Source of the DNA: Maribacter huludaoensis
Lineage (GTDB): Bacteria; Bacteroidota; Bacteroidia; Flavobacteriales; Flavobacteriaceae
Direction: 5' to 3'
Length of the DNA stretch: 64,000 nucleotides
NCBI RefSeq assembly: GCF_029350945.1
Contig: NZ_JARKMS010000001.1
Span: 834,313-898,312, forward strand
Position 1 is the stretch's first letter, and the number at the start of each line of letters is the position of its first letter. A program made the position numbers and the translations under genes. A model generated the notes under the pieces. That model did not search any database. It was not told the origin of the DNA and saw only the letters and a program-made list of their open reading frames with translations. Shown in pieces: positions 15,631 through 24,912 of this stretch.

Positions 15631-16182
15631 TTATTCTTTAATTCCGTCCCAGACCAATTGTATTTGATTTTTAAGGGAAGAATTTTTAATTTCAGTTTGA
15701 TTAAAATACCATCTTAAATAGGATAAAACGGCGCCGCCAATAAACATAAGCAACTCATCAACCGCTATAGCTTTAATTATACGTTCTTGCTTGCCTTTTA
15801 TCAATAAATCTTTTACAGGTGTAACGGCTTTTGCACCTTCTGTTCGTATTTCTTCTGTGATAATAGGCGAAGCTTGTAATTGCTCCATAAATTGAAAACT
15901 CTCTGGATTTTCAGTAAAAAAGTCGATAATTGAGGTGAAATAAAGCTCAAATTGCGTCTTTATAGGTTGGTCGGCATTAAATTTTGCAAATAGTTCTTTC
16001 TCTTTATTCTTAATACCAATATATATTTCATTGATAAGAATATCTTTATTAGGGAAGTAGTTATAAATAGTACCCATGCCTGTACCTGCTGCTTTTGCAA
16101 TGGTGGACATAGGTGTATTATGTACTCCTTTTTCCGTTAGCAATTTAAGCGCAGATGATAATATGGCATCTTTCTTATTCAT
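15631..16182 (-). CDS. TetR/AcrR family transcriptional regulator
   Basis: A 183-residue protein with an N-terminal helix-turn-helix DNA-binding domain (ILSSALKLLTEKGVHNTPMS then IAKAAGTGMGTIYNYFPNKD, residues 7-46) and a variable ligand domain. A perfect 24-bp palindrome lies 15 bp upstream of its start codon, which fits autoregulation of the tetR-SDR unit. The ligand is unknown; TetR-SDR pairs commonly respond to small hydrophobic compounds. Confidence 0.9.
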   Translation of the reverse strand: MNKKDAILSSALKLLTEKGVHNTPMSTIAKAAGTGMGTIYNYFPNKDILINEIYIGIKNKEKELFAKFNADQPIKTQFELYFTSIIDFFTENPESFQFMEQLQASPIITEEIRTEGAKAVTPVKDLLIKGKQERIIKAIAVDELLMFIGGAVLSYLRWYFNQTEIKNSSLKNQIQLVWDGIKE

Positions 16183-16197
16183 AAGGTAAAGGTATGT

Positions 16198-16221
16198 AAT
16201 TTGGAATAATTATTCCAAATT
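16198..16221. promoter_or_regulatory. Perfect 24-bp palindrome, probable TetR operator
   Basis: AATTTGGAATAA is followed directly by its exact reverse complement TTATTCCAAATT. It ends 15 bp before the tetR start, exactly where an autoregulatory operator would block transcription. Length and symmetry fit TetR dimers. Confidence 0.7.
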
Positions 16222-16422
16222 GAACTAATAAAATTTGTTTTAATATTAAAAATGAGACCTTGTTATTGCCAAACTCGTTAGTAGTTATTAAAGTGTTTAA
16301 ATATTTACTTTAGGGGAAATAAAACAATATGGCACTTTTTTTAATTTCAAAAGATAAAATTAAATATGAGCTTTTGATACAAATTTTGCTTTGAGGTTTT
16401 TTATTCTTAGAATAAATCAGTT

Positions 16423-17907
16423 TTAAGCCCTTGAGGTCAGTGATTTAAAGAATACAAACCCAAAGCCTAAGAACAGCATAAAGTGAAAAGGAAACAGTCC
16501 AAAATCATTTAATGGTATTGCGCTGTACATGCCGAACATGAAATAGATCATTAAGGCAAATTCCAAAATCATATTGGGTGATAATTTTTTAGCTAGGTAC
16601 TTATTGCCTTTCCAGCTTTGCTTTAAAGTACTGATGTTGAATTTTGGTGTACGTACAAATTCACTTCGTTTACCCATATGTCCTTCAATTACTGCAATGG
16701 TATTGTGTAAAGAGAAACCTAATGCTACAGAGAAAAAGGTGAAGAAAATACGTATATAATCTACAAAGTTGTTGAAACCGCTGCCTTGTATACTCTTATA
16801 GGTAAACCAATAGCAGACAAATAAGATGATGGTACTTACGGTGAACAAACTTAATAAGGAGAATACCCAATCTAAATGACCGTACGTATTTTTAATATAT
16901 AGCGATGGTATGCTTAGTAACGCCACTAAGAATACACATAAGAACATAGAGCTGTTTAAAAGGTGCATTACCCCATGAAATTTAGTTTTAAAAGGTATGT
17001 TCTTTGCGCTTATAACGCTCCAGACCGTTTTTCTAAAGTTCTCTGCCCCACCTTTGTTCCAACGAAATTGCTGGGAACGTGCCGCACTTATTACAACAGG
17101 TAGTTCTGCTGGCGTTTCTACATTTTCTAAATACTTGAATTTCCAGTTTTTTAACTGTGCGCGGTAGCTAAGGTCAAGATCTTCTGTTAAAGTATCACCT
17201 TCCCAGTTACCTGCGTCAATTATGCACTCTTTTCTCCAAATACCTGCGGTGCCGTTGAAGTTGATGAAGTGGCCTTTACTGTTGCGTCCTACCTGTTCTA
17301 AGGTAAAGTGCGCATCAAGTGCAAATGCCTGTATTTTGGTTAGTGTAGAATAATCGCGGTTCAGATGCCCCCAACGGGTCTGTACTACACCGATCTCTTC
17401 GTCTTTAAAATAAATAACTGTTTTTTTCAGCCAATCTGAAGCCGGTAAAAAATCCGCATCAAAAATAGCTATGAATTCACCCTTGGCTACTTCAAGTCCC
17501 TCTTTTAAGGCGCCGGCCTTAAAACCGGAACGATCGGTTCTTGTAATATGTTTAATGTCCAAACCGGTTTCCTGCAATTTAGCAATACTGGCAGCAGTAG
17601 TAATAACGGTGTCATCTGTAGAATCATCCAGTACCTGAATCTCTAATTTACTTTTAGGATATTCTATTTTTGCAATATTCTCCAATAAACGGTCCATTAC
17701 ATACTCTTCGTTGAACACTGGAAGTTGAATGGTTACAAATGGAATTTCCTTAGGGTCTAAAAGATTAAATTTTGGAGCTGTTTGGTTCTGTCTTTTTTGA
17801 GATAAGTAGTTGATCAACAGATTAAGCTGTGCCAAGCTATAAAAGAAAATTAATAGTAAAGAAATACTATAAATTATGATAATAAAATAAGCTAAAGCTA
17901 GTGCCAT
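16423..17907 (-). CDS. Membrane GT2 glycosyltransferase, cellulose-synthase-like
   Basis: A 494-residue protein with an N-terminal membrane helix, a cytoplasmic GT-A domain and about four or five C-terminal membrane helices. The family signature is complete: DDSTDDT (first Asp), FDADFLP (DxD), TEDLDLSYR (ED) and QQFRWNKG (QxxRW), which marks processive or glucosylceramide-type GT2 enzymes. It likely makes or elongates a surface glycan or glycolipid. It starts 1 bp behind a second GT2 gene, and both follow a YwqK-like and a GH78-like gene on the same strand. The exact product cannot be predicted. Confidence 0.88.
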   Translation of the reverse strand: MALALAYFIIIIYSISLLLIFFYSLAQLNLLINYLSQKRQNQTAPKFNLLDPKEIPFVTIQLPVFNEEYVMDRLLENIAKIEYPKSKLEIQVLDDSTDDTVITTAASIAKLQETGLDIKHITRTDRSGFKAGALKEGLEVAKGEFIAIFDADFLPASDWLKKTVIYFKDEEIGVVQTRWGHLNRDYSTLTKIQAFALDAHFTLEQVGRNSKGHFINFNGTAGIWRKECIIDAGNWEGDTLTEDLDLSYRAQLKNWKFKYLENVETPAELPVVISAARSQQFRWNKGGAENFRKTVWSVISAKNIPFKTKFHGVMHLLNSSMFLCVFLVALLSIPSLYIKNTYGHLDWVFSLLSLFTVSTIILFVCYWFTYKSIQGSGFNNFVDYIRIFFTFFSVALGFSLHNTIAVIEGHMGKRSEFVRTPKFNISTLKQSWKGNKYLAKKLSPNMILEFALMIYFMFGMYSAIPLNDFGLFPFHFMLFLGFGFVFFKSLTSRA

Positions 17908-17908
17908 A

Positions 17909-18598
17909 TTATTTAATACTGTATTTGAAGATCCACCCCAAAATTTTTATGCCTGCAAATATACTACCTTTTACGGTACCAGATACCTTAGATACGCCAA
18001 TTCTTCGTTTGTAACGTACTGGTACTTCGGTATATGTCATCTTTTTCTTAAGAATTTTAAGTTGCATTTCAACCGTCCATCCATAAGTTTTGTCCTCCAT
18101 GTTCAATTCTTTGAGCTTTTCGTACTTAATTGCCCTAAATGGGCCCAAATCCGTAAATTTTGCACCAAAAAACAATCGCATTAAAAATGTAGCCAACCAG
18201 TTGCCAAAAACCTGTTGTGGGGTCATGGATCCTTCTTCTCGTAGACTCTTGGTTCTGGCACCTACCACAAAATCGATATTATTTTTTAAAATAGGGGCTA
18301 CTACCTTGGTTAGTTCTTCCGGATAGTCAGAATAGTCTCCGTCAATAAATACGATAATATCAGGTTGTTTTGACAGGTTTGATATGTATTCTAGGCCTTT
18401 AAGACAAGCATAGCCATATCCTTTTCTGTTTTCTGTAAGTACGGTAGCACCTGCTGCTGCTGCATTTTTTTCGGTATCATCTGTAGAGTTATTATTAACA
18501 ACGATGACCTCAGAAACCGATTTTGGTAGTTCATTGATGACATGCGCAATGGAATCTGCTTCGTTAAAAGCTGGTATTATTACTTTAATGTCTGTCAT
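17909..18598 (-). CDS. GT2 glycosyltransferase, polyprenyl-phosphate sugar synthase-like
   Basis: A 229-residue soluble GT2 domain: VIIPAFNEADSIAHVI (residues 5-20), VNNNSTDDT, then IDGDYSDYPEEL where DPM1-type enzymes usually have DGDGQHDPE, and GPFRAIKYEKL. It resembles dolichol/undecaprenyl-phosphate glycosyltransferases but lacks the C-terminal membrane helices. It shares one base with the upstream stop (TAATG) and is followed after 1 bp by the membrane GT2, so the two very likely act on the same glycan or lipid. Confidence 0.87.
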   Translation of the reverse strand: MTDIKVIIPAFNEADSIAHVINELPKSVSEVIVVNNNSTDDTEKNAAAAGATVLTENRKGYGYACLKGLEYISNLSKQPDIIVFIDGDYSDYPEELTKVVAPILKNNIDFVVGARTKSLREEGSMTPQQVFGNWLATFLMRLFFGAKFTDLGPFRAIKYEKLKELNMEDKTYGWTVEMQLKILKKKMTYTEVPVRYKRRIGVSKVSGTVKGSIFAGIKILGWIFKYSIK

Positions 18599-19089
18599 TA
18601 TTTTAAATCTGATAAGCTATTTTCACTGGTAAAAGCACGAAAAGATGTCCATTCCTTTATTTTTTCACCTTTACTATATTTCTCTGCGGATATCAATTTA
18701 GTATCCTTGTATTTTAGGCAGTATCCGTCTTTAATACCTTTTGTGAGCTGGCACTTATGGTTTATTCTTCCTTTTTTATCGTAAAATAGCCACCACCCTA
18801 TTTCTTTATTATCGGCAAATTTTCCCTCTTTGGTTCTTATACGGTCTTCGCTGTAAAAAAACCAATATTTTTCCCTCTTGCCATAAGCGTAAAAACCCTG
18901 TTCAGATTTGTAACCGTTAGGGTGGTAGAAAGTCCAATAATCTGTTCTTGTGCTATAGCGCATCCATCCTTCACTTTCTAGTGTGCCGTCTTCGTAGTAG
19001 GTGCGCTCGTAACGTTTATCTTCAGGGTTTATAAAAGCTAACATTCCTATACAGATAAGAGCGGGGTAAGAAAGTTTTAATAGCTTCAT
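18598..19089 (-). CDS. YwqK/MORN-like repeat protein, exported
   Basis: A 163-residue protein with an N-terminal hydrophobic signal (LKLSYPALICIGMLAF) and four or five repeats of about 23 residues with the pattern Y-x-x-G-x-x-x-x-x-x-W-x-x-Y/F-x-x-x-G, for example GWMRYSTRTDYWTFYHPNG and GKFADNKEIGWWLFYDKKG. Databases name such proteins YwqK antitoxins after one member, but the repeats are general MORN-like modules. The stop codon overlaps the GT2 start by one base. A role with the downstream glycosyltransferases is possible but unproven. Confidence 0.75.
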   Translation of the reverse strand: MKLLKLSYPALICIGMLAFINPEDKRYERTYYEDGTLESEGWMRYSTRTDYWTFYHPNGYKSEQGFYAYGKREKYWFFYSEDRIRTKEGKFADNKEIGWWLFYDKKGRINHKCQLTKGIKDGYCLKYKDTKLISAEKYSKGEKIKEWTSFRAFTSENSLSDLK

Positions 19090-19143
19090 TTTATAAATAT
19101 TTAGATTAATAAGTAAATCATGGCTGTATGAATAATAAAGCCG

Positions 19144-21549
19144 TTATTTTCGATTTTTAATGATATAAGTGTTTTTTCCTCTTTTAAGCGGAATTTTAGT
19201 TTCTTGCCAAATCAAGTTACCTGTCATGGTATTTGAAATTATTATTTCGGCAAATAGTTTATTCTTGTTTCTCCTTATGTCAAATTCAATATTTCCTTTT
19301 GGTGTGGGTAGCAAACCTACCATTTTATTTAGCTTGCCAAAAGTGGGAGCTATAGCTATTTCTTCAAAATTATTTTTTACCGAGCTAATGCCCGCCAAAT
19401 AATTGAAATAAAAATAGGCTGGTGATGCACTCCATGGATGAACCTCTGACCTTGTTGGCTTTTCGGCACTTTCAAAGCGTTCTAGGGTAGTGGTCATATG
19501 ATCGTTGATCATTTGCTCCCAAGGTTTTTGTGCAAGGTCGAATAGCTCTGGTGCACCCACTTTTTTTATCGCTTCAAAAAGATAAAAGCGATAGTAGTAG
19601 GTAGCCTGTAATAAATCTTTTTCGGTTAAAATTTTTGATAATAATGCTTTTTGCTCTGACAATGGTATGGCATTGGTCAATATGGCCATGATATTGGTAT
19701 GTTGATCATAAATGGTCTTGTCTGGTCTTTCAGCAAAGAGCTTTCTTTTGGCATCGTAACAATGTTCGTTGACCGATGCTATAATTTCTTGCGCTCTATT
19801 TTTATAGCTGTGATAGGTATGATCATCTCCTATTTCTTTAAAAAGTAGTGCGGCGTTCTGTAGGGCATGAACATAATGTAAGCTTACAACGGCAGAATTG
19901 AGACCATCGTTTTTTGTTGCCGTACCACTGCCATTATTGGGTCCTGTATACCAATCAACGAAATAGCGATAGGGTGTTTTGTTTACCAAATTAAGCTCAT
20001 TCATGTTCTTTTCAAAACCAGCTAAAGTATTGGTTATGCCGTCTTTGTAAGTATGTATAAATGCTTTGTCACCAGAGGTTTTATAATAATCGGCAATCAT
20101 ATCTACCCAAACCAAAGAATAGGTAGGGTAAATAAATGTAGAGCGTAGAGGATAGGCACCTAATATATTGCCATCAGAATCCCTGGAATGATCAAATTGG
20201 CGAATGGCATTTTTGGTATGTGCCGTATTACCGCTCATTGACTGCCAAATTAAAGCCTGTATTTTGGTATCGCCAACATATTGCATGGTCTCATAATAGG
20301 CATCGCTCAAAAAATAATCTTGTGTACAGATATCAATAGTGCGTTTGCAAATTTTAAAGATGTCGTTGTACATGTCATCGTCCGAAGAAAACTCTGCGAT
20401 AGATGGTATGGTGGTTCGTGATCTATGATTTACAAATTTTTCTAGAACAAGTTCCTGATCTTTGGTTTCAATTTCAAATTCAATGAAACGAAAGGTGCGC
20501 ATCCAATTTGGGATAAATTTTTGGTTCGCTTCTCCGTTAGATATTACTTCGTCGTAATAACCCAAAAGCTTTTTATTTTCTAAGTCGTTACGGTCTCCTT
20601 TTTCGTTGTTTGCACCAAAAAGATTCTCGGCATATTTAATAGTGATTTTGGCTGATTTTCCTTTGCTAAAAATCAGTTCAGGAAAACCGTTGGTAACATA
20701 TTGCCGATCGATTAAAAAAGTAATATTCTTGTTTGGAGCAACTCTAAGTTCACCTGTTTTTGGGAAAGCGGTGTCAATAGGGTTACTTGACCTTACAATA
20801 CTACCTACAGGTTCTTCATCCCAGGAAAGCAAAGGCAAATTACGAGGTTCTAATAAATAGGCAATGGAACCGCCCATGCTACTGGCATTCTCAAAAAATT
20901 CAACCTTTTTCCACTTGGAATCATCATAATCCAACATTTCCCAATGTGTAGGGTAGTGGTTCATATCAACAATATCGGTTGGATTGTTTGCATAGAATCC
21001 GCCAACGATTGCCTTTTCCCCATTACCTCTCCAAACCACTTCATTGGCTTTATATGATTGGTCTATAGTGCTTAGCCAATTATCATTGTTTCCAGTGGTA
21101 TTGATAAATTTTGCATTTTCGGTAACACCATTTACCATAACACTGGTAAATATGGACTGCATACCCAAAAACCTTCTTTTACCAAAATTGATGACCTTAA
21201 CGGCGATAGCGTTTTTGCCCTTGTTTAGATAGTCTTTTAAGTTTAAGGTTTCAAATTTATAGTGCTGAATGTCGCTTAATTGCGGACCGTGGGTAATAAA
21301 ATGCCCATTTACATATAAAAAATAATGATTGTCTGCAGAAATATTAATGATGAAATCTTCTTTAGAATCGGTGATATTGAAAGTGTTTCTAAATAACACT
21401 GCAATGTCTTCTCCACCTTTAATATCTGGATGGCTAACCCAGCTGGCGCTTATATTTTCCTTACCATAAATTACCTCAGGATAATTGATTTCTTTTTGCC
21501 CCTGTAAATGCAAAGAGAGGAGAATTATGATAAAAAGAAAGCGATTCAT
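19144..21549 (-). CDS. GH78-like alpha-L-rhamnosidase, exported
   Basis: An 801-residue protein with a signal peptide (FLFIIILLSLHLQGQ), an N-terminal jelly-roll with FLYVNGHFITHGP, and an (alpha/alpha)6 barrel. DYFLSDAYYETMQYVGDTK near residue 410 takes the place of the usual acid-containing GH78 motif, and RSEVHPWSASPAYFYFNY near 715 matches the C-terminal H-x-W-x-x-S-P-x-Y motif. Such enzymes remove rhamnose from plant or algal glycans. The active-site region differs from classical GH78, so specificity may differ. It is the first gene of a unit with YwqK-like and two GT2 genes; no SusC/SusD pair is nearby. Confidence 0.75.
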   Translation of the reverse strand: MNRFLFIIILLSLHLQGQKEINYPEVIYGKENISASWVSHPDIKGGEDIAVLFRNTFNITDSKEDFIINISADNHYFLYVNGHFITHGPQLSDIQHYKFETLNLKDYLNKGKNAIAVKVINFGKRRFLGMQSIFTSVMVNGVTENAKFINTTGNNDNWLSTIDQSYKANEVVWRGNGEKAIVGGFYANNPTDIVDMNHYPTHWEMLDYDDSKWKKVEFFENASSMGGSIAYLLEPRNLPLLSWDEEPVGSIVRSSNPIDTAFPKTGELRVAPNKNITFLIDRQYVTNGFPELIFSKGKSAKITIKYAENLFGANNEKGDRNDLENKKLLGYYDEVISNGEANQKFIPNWMRTFRFIEFEIETKDQELVLEKFVNHRSRTTIPSIAEFSSDDDMYNDIFKICKRTIDICTQDYFLSDAYYETMQYVGDTKIQALIWQSMSGNTAHTKNAIRQFDHSRDSDGNILGAYPLRSTFIYPTYSLVWVDMIADYYKTSGDKAFIHTYKDGITNTLAGFEKNMNELNLVNKTPYRYFVDWYTGPNNGSGTATKNDGLNSAVVSLHYVHALQNAALLFKEIGDDHTYHSYKNRAQEIIASVNEHCYDAKRKLFAERPDKTIYDQHTNIMAILTNAIPLSEQKALLSKILTEKDLLQATYYYRFYLFEAIKKVGAPELFDLAQKPWEQMINDHMTTTLERFESAEKPTRSEVHPWSASPAYFYFNYLAGISSVKNNFEEIAIAPTFGKLNKMVGLLPTPKGNIEFDIRRNKNKLFAEIIISNTMTGNLIWQETKIPLKRGKNTYIIKNRK

Positions 21550-21585
21550 TTTTAATTTCTATGGTGGTTATTACGTTGTAAAGGT

Positions 21586-21617
21586 CATGAAAGATTAGCT
21601 AAAACCAATCTTTCATG
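21586..21617. repeat. Perfect 11-bp stem hairpin in FeS-GH78 spacer
   Basis: CATGAAAGATT (21586-21596) and AATCTTTCATG (21607-21617) are exact inverse complements with a 10-base loop. It lies 3' of the iron-sulfur gene and 5' of the GH78 gene, both minus strand. No T-run follows on that strand, so it is a poor intrinsic terminator; an mRNA-stabilising 3' end is an alternative. Confidence 0.6.
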
Positions 21618-21673
21618 TTCTTTTTCCTAGATGATAACTTTGGGCACTTTCTAAATGACCCTACTGAATACCA

Positions 21674-23257
21674 CTAGTTTTTGTTTACAAGGTCCATTAA
21701 ATCAACATCATTGCCCAACAAAACTTCTTTAGAGTCTATACGTCCTTTTTCTGGTCCGTTTTCTAATTTTAATACACCTCTAGGGCAAACAGCGGAACAG
21801 ATACCACAGCCAACACAACTAGATCTTACAATATTTGCGCCTTTTTGAGCGTAAGCACGTACATCTATACCCATTTCACAGTAGGTAGAACAGTTACCGC
21901 AGGAGATACATTGACCACCATTGGTAGTAATTCTAAATTTAGAGAACATACGTTGCTGAAATCCTAATATTGCGGCCATTGGGCAACCAAATCTACACCA
22001 AACACGGTTTCCTAAAATAGGGTAAAACCCTGTTCCAATGACTCCTGAGAATACACTTCCAATCAAAAAGCTGTACGTGGTTCTTAGCGTTTCTGCCTTG
22101 AAAATGAATATATTTCCTGAGCCACTAAAAAAGTGCATACCTATTAACACCGCTATTATGGTAAAATATCCAATAGCGCCATATTTGGCATCTTTCTCAA
22201 GTTCGTCTCTTTTGTAAATCATTACCCATGCAAATACAGCGGTTAAAATAATGGCAACGCCAGAAATAAACATGGTTTTTGTTAGCCAGTATTTACTGGT
22301 GTCGTTACCTAAATAAGAGTAGATTACCGCAGTAGTCATTAAGGTTACGAATACTACTACACTGTGTACTACCCAGCGCTCAACTTTCCAGGCGAATTTG
22401 GATTTGTCGCTTAATTGGCGAAAAGAATCTCCAGCAGTTTCTGCCAGGCCGCCACAACCACATACCCAAGAGCAATACCAACGTTTACCATATTTATAGG
22501 TCAAGAAAGGAGATATAACAAATATGGATATGATTCCAAAAAATAACATAGTCATACCTACACTGCCAGAATCTATGAAACCGTTAATACGGTAGCGCTC
22601 AAAATTATAATAATTTAAGGGCCACATATTCTTAAGGTCATAATAGGGTAAATCACCGTTTAACCTTGCCATAATTTCTGGGATAAAGAATGCAAATGCC
22701 GTTTGAAAGAACATGACACTTACCGTTCTTAACTGTTCGTATTTATTATGACGGTATTTCCAAATAAATTTAGCTCCAAAAGCCAAAATAGCTACGGTAT
22801 ATAGCGTACCATAAACAAACCATTGGCTGGCTGGGTTACCGCTTAAAGCTTTGCTCAACGGGTCAAATAATGCAATTAAACCAGTGTTGTCACCATCTTT
22901 TACTAGCCCTAAATATTGCGGATAAAAGTAAAGAACAATGTAGAATCCTGTTAAGGCGATACCTGCCATCCAGGCTAGTACACCTCTGCTGGACATTGAT
23001 TTAAACCAAACCCCATCATTTTTTATCCCTTTATGTTTGTGTGCATATGCAGCCTGTGAAAACCAAATAATTCCGGCAAAAATGGCAAGAATAGCTATTG
23101 AAAGCCATAGTGCACTATTGCCTAAATTTAAATTGAACAATTGTAAAATAAGAATGCCCATACCGGTCATACCTGTTATTACTGCCAATTTTTGACCAGT
23201 GTTCAAAGCTTTTGGCGGTTCTCCCGCAAGTGACATACTTCTATTTAGATTACCCAT
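21674..23257 (-). CDS. NosR/NapH-like polytopic membrane 4Fe-4S protein
   Basis: A 527-residue protein with about ten membrane helices. Two cytoplasm-type cysteine motifs, WCSWVCGCGG (near residue 255) and WCRFGCPMAA (near 425), are those of the NosR/NapH/CcoG group, and the C-terminus holds two [4Fe-4S] motifs, CISCGNCSTYCEMG and CVGCGICSAVCPRGV. It should move electrons across or along the membrane. It starts 30 bp after an FAD-dependent oxidoreductase, the likely electron donor. No nos, nap or nir structural gene is nearby, so the final acceptor is unknown. Confidence 0.88.
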   Translation of the reverse strand: MGNLNRSMSLAGEPPKALNTGQKLAVITGMTGMGILILQLFNLNLGNSALWLSIAILAIFAGIIWFSQAAYAHKHKGIKNDGVWFKSMSSRGVLAWMAGIALTGFYIVLYFYPQYLGLVKDGDNTGLIALFDPLSKALSGNPASQWFVYGTLYTVAILAFGAKFIWKYRHNKYEQLRTVSVMFFQTAFAFFIPEIMARLNGDLPYYDLKNMWPLNYYNFERYRINGFIDSGSVGMTMLFFGIISIFVISPFLTYKYGKRWYCSWVCGCGGLAETAGDSFRQLSDKSKFAWKVERWVVHSVVVFVTLMTTAVIYSYLGNDTSKYWLTKTMFISGVAIILTAVFAWVMIYKRDELEKDAKYGAIGYFTIIAVLIGMHFFSGSGNIFIFKAETLRTTYSFLIGSVFSGVIGTGFYPILGNRVWCRFGCPMAAILGFQQRMFSKFRITTNGGQCISCGNCSTYCEMGIDVRAYAQKGANIVRSSCVGCGICSAVCPRGVLKLENGPEKGRIDSKEVLLGNDVDLMDLVNKN

Positions 23258-23287
23258 GGTAGGTGTGTTTTTATTTTAATAATTGAG

Positions 23288-24634
23288 TTAGGCGATGCTG
23301 AAAATTCGTTTCCAACTTTTTTTCTTCGGATTAATATTCTTGTTGTAATCGCTATTGTATTTGGCAACAATTGCATCTTCGTGAAGATTGTAGAATTCCG
23401 GATCAAAATTGGCATCTTTTAAGTAAGTCATTACATGATCAATATCTTTGTTCTCCGTTAACCATTGGTCAAAAATCTCATGTCTCATACGTATGCCAAA
23501 AGTGTTGATGCCTAAAAATTGATTAGTGTCTTTGTCGAACGCTACGGTAATACATATTTTTTCTTCGGGGTGTCTCCAATGAAAATGCTGTTCATTTTCT
23601 TTTTTGCCTCGTTCACTAAACACCCACCCATATGTTTGGTACTCTACATCTAAAAATTTCGCGGAGTTGAACCAGTGACCGGGATTATACTTTCTTGGGT
23701 TTCCACAAATAGTCTGTGCCAGGGTTTCGCCCATCATTCTACCAGTATACCATACGGCCTCTATAGGTCTTCTGCTACCTATGCCTTCATGTTGCTCTGC
23801 ACAATCGCCAATGGCGTACACATCTTTTATGTTGGTTTCTAAAAATCTATTTACTTTAACACCTCTGCCTATTTCTATACCAGAATCCTTTAGAAAATCT
23901 ATATTAGGGGCAACACCGGCCGTTAGGCCAACAACGTTACATTCAATGGTTTCACCTTTATCTGTAACAACAGCTTTGGCATGACCGTTATCATCGGCAA
24001 TAATTTTTTCAAGATTAGTGTCTAACTGTAAATCTATATGGTGCTCTATAATATGCTCGTTGATCATTGCGGATTCTCCTGCGGGTAGCACACCGTTCCA
24101 AAAACTTTTTTCACGAACTAAAAAAGTGACCGGTATTTCTCTAGAACGTAACATTTCTGCCATTTCTATACCTATAAGTCCGCCACCAACAATTACCGCT
24201 CTATTACACACCTTGTTGTTAGGGGCATTTTTTTCTAGCATTTCAAGATCTTGTTTGGAATACAGTCCTTGTACACCTTTTAAATCTTGACCGGGCCAGC
24301 CAAACTTGTTGGGTTTTGAGCCGGTTGCAATTACCAATTTGTCATAAGAAACAGTAGAACCTCCTTTTAAAAGTAATTTTTTAGAATCGGTGTCTACTTT
24401 TTCAACAAAACCGTTCATAAGATCAATTCTGTTCTTTTTCCAGAACCAGTTCTCATAAGGTTGGGTATGTTCAAATTTCATGTGTCCCATGTAAACGTAC
24501 ATTAGGGCTGTTCGCGAAAAGAAATAATCGCTTTCTGCAGAAATAATAGTAATTCTTTTGTCAGATAGTTTACGAATATGTCTAGCTAAGGTGACACCGG
24601 AAATGCCATTACCTATAATTACAATATGATCCAT
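23288..24634 (-). CDS. NAD(P)/FAD-dependent oxidoreductase
   Basis: A 448-residue pyridine-nucleotide-disulfide-type reductase without redox-active cysteine pair. The FAD motif IIGNGISGVTLARHI (residues 5-19), the NAD(P) motif VIVGGGLIGIEMAEML (near 150) and the second FAD motif VYAIGDCAEQH (near 275) are complete; a C-terminal extension of roughly 150 residues follows. It resembles rubredoxin/ferredoxin reductases and the FAD part of nitrite reductase. With the following membrane iron-sulfur gene (30 bp) it probably forms an electron transfer pair from NAD(P)H. Confidence 0.88.
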   Translation of the reverse strand: MDHIVIIGNGISGVTLARHIRKLSDKRITIISAESDYFFSRTALMYVYMGHMKFEHTQPYENWFWKKNRIDLMNGFVEKVDTDSKKLLLKGGSTVSYDKLVIATGSKPNKFGWPGQDLKGVQGLYSKQDLEMLEKNAPNNKVCNRAVIVGGGLIGIEMAEMLRSREIPVTFLVREKSFWNGVLPAGESAMINEHIIEHHIDLQLDTNLEKIIADDNGHAKAVVTDKGETIECNVVGLTAGVAPNIDFLKDSGIEIGRGVKVNRFLETNIKDVYAIGDCAEQHEGIGSRRPIEAVWYTGRMMGETLAQTICGNPRKYNPGHWFNSAKFLDVEYQTYGWVFSERGKKENEQHFHWRHPEEKICITVAFDKDTNQFLGINTFGIRMRHEIFDQWLTENKDIDHVMTYLKDANFDPEFYNLHEDAIVAKYNSDYNKNINPKKKSWKRIFSIA

Positions 24635-24750
24635 AAAATGATTTTGTTGGTGGTTGTGTCGGTTTTAAAGGTAAGAACTTAACAGCTACATTTTAATTTA
24701 GAAAGATTATAAACTTGTTATAACTCTGTGATACTTTTAATCGTAGTTTG

Positions 24751-24771
24751 CGTTTTAATGAAATTAAAACG
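24751..24771. promoter_or_regulatory. Inverted repeat CGTTTTAAT-GAA-ATTAAAACG between divergent genes
   Basis: Perfect 9-bp arms with a 3-bp spacer near the middle of the 278-bp region between the FAD oxidoreductase (left) and the DUF547 gene (right). The site is well placed to be bound by a dimeric regulator controlling both directions. No regulator gene is next to it. Confidence 0.5.
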
Positions 24772-24912
24772 TCTTTGTAACATACAGAAAATCAGTGATT
24801 AATTGAGACGTAAGTATTGAAAAAATCGTTGAAAAATATTTTTTTGTTTGTATGGTTTTTAAAAAATGACCGACTTAAACAATCTCAAAAGCAATTTTAA
24901 ATTAAGATTACC

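Noticed and set aside
18598-19089. YwqK antitoxin name suggesting a toxin-antitoxin system
   Set aside because: No toxin gene adjoins; neighbours are glycosyltransferases and the repeats are generic MORN-like modules.
21586-21617. Hairpin read as intrinsic terminator of the FeS gene
   Set aside because: No T-run follows on the minus strand; kept only as an inverted repeat.
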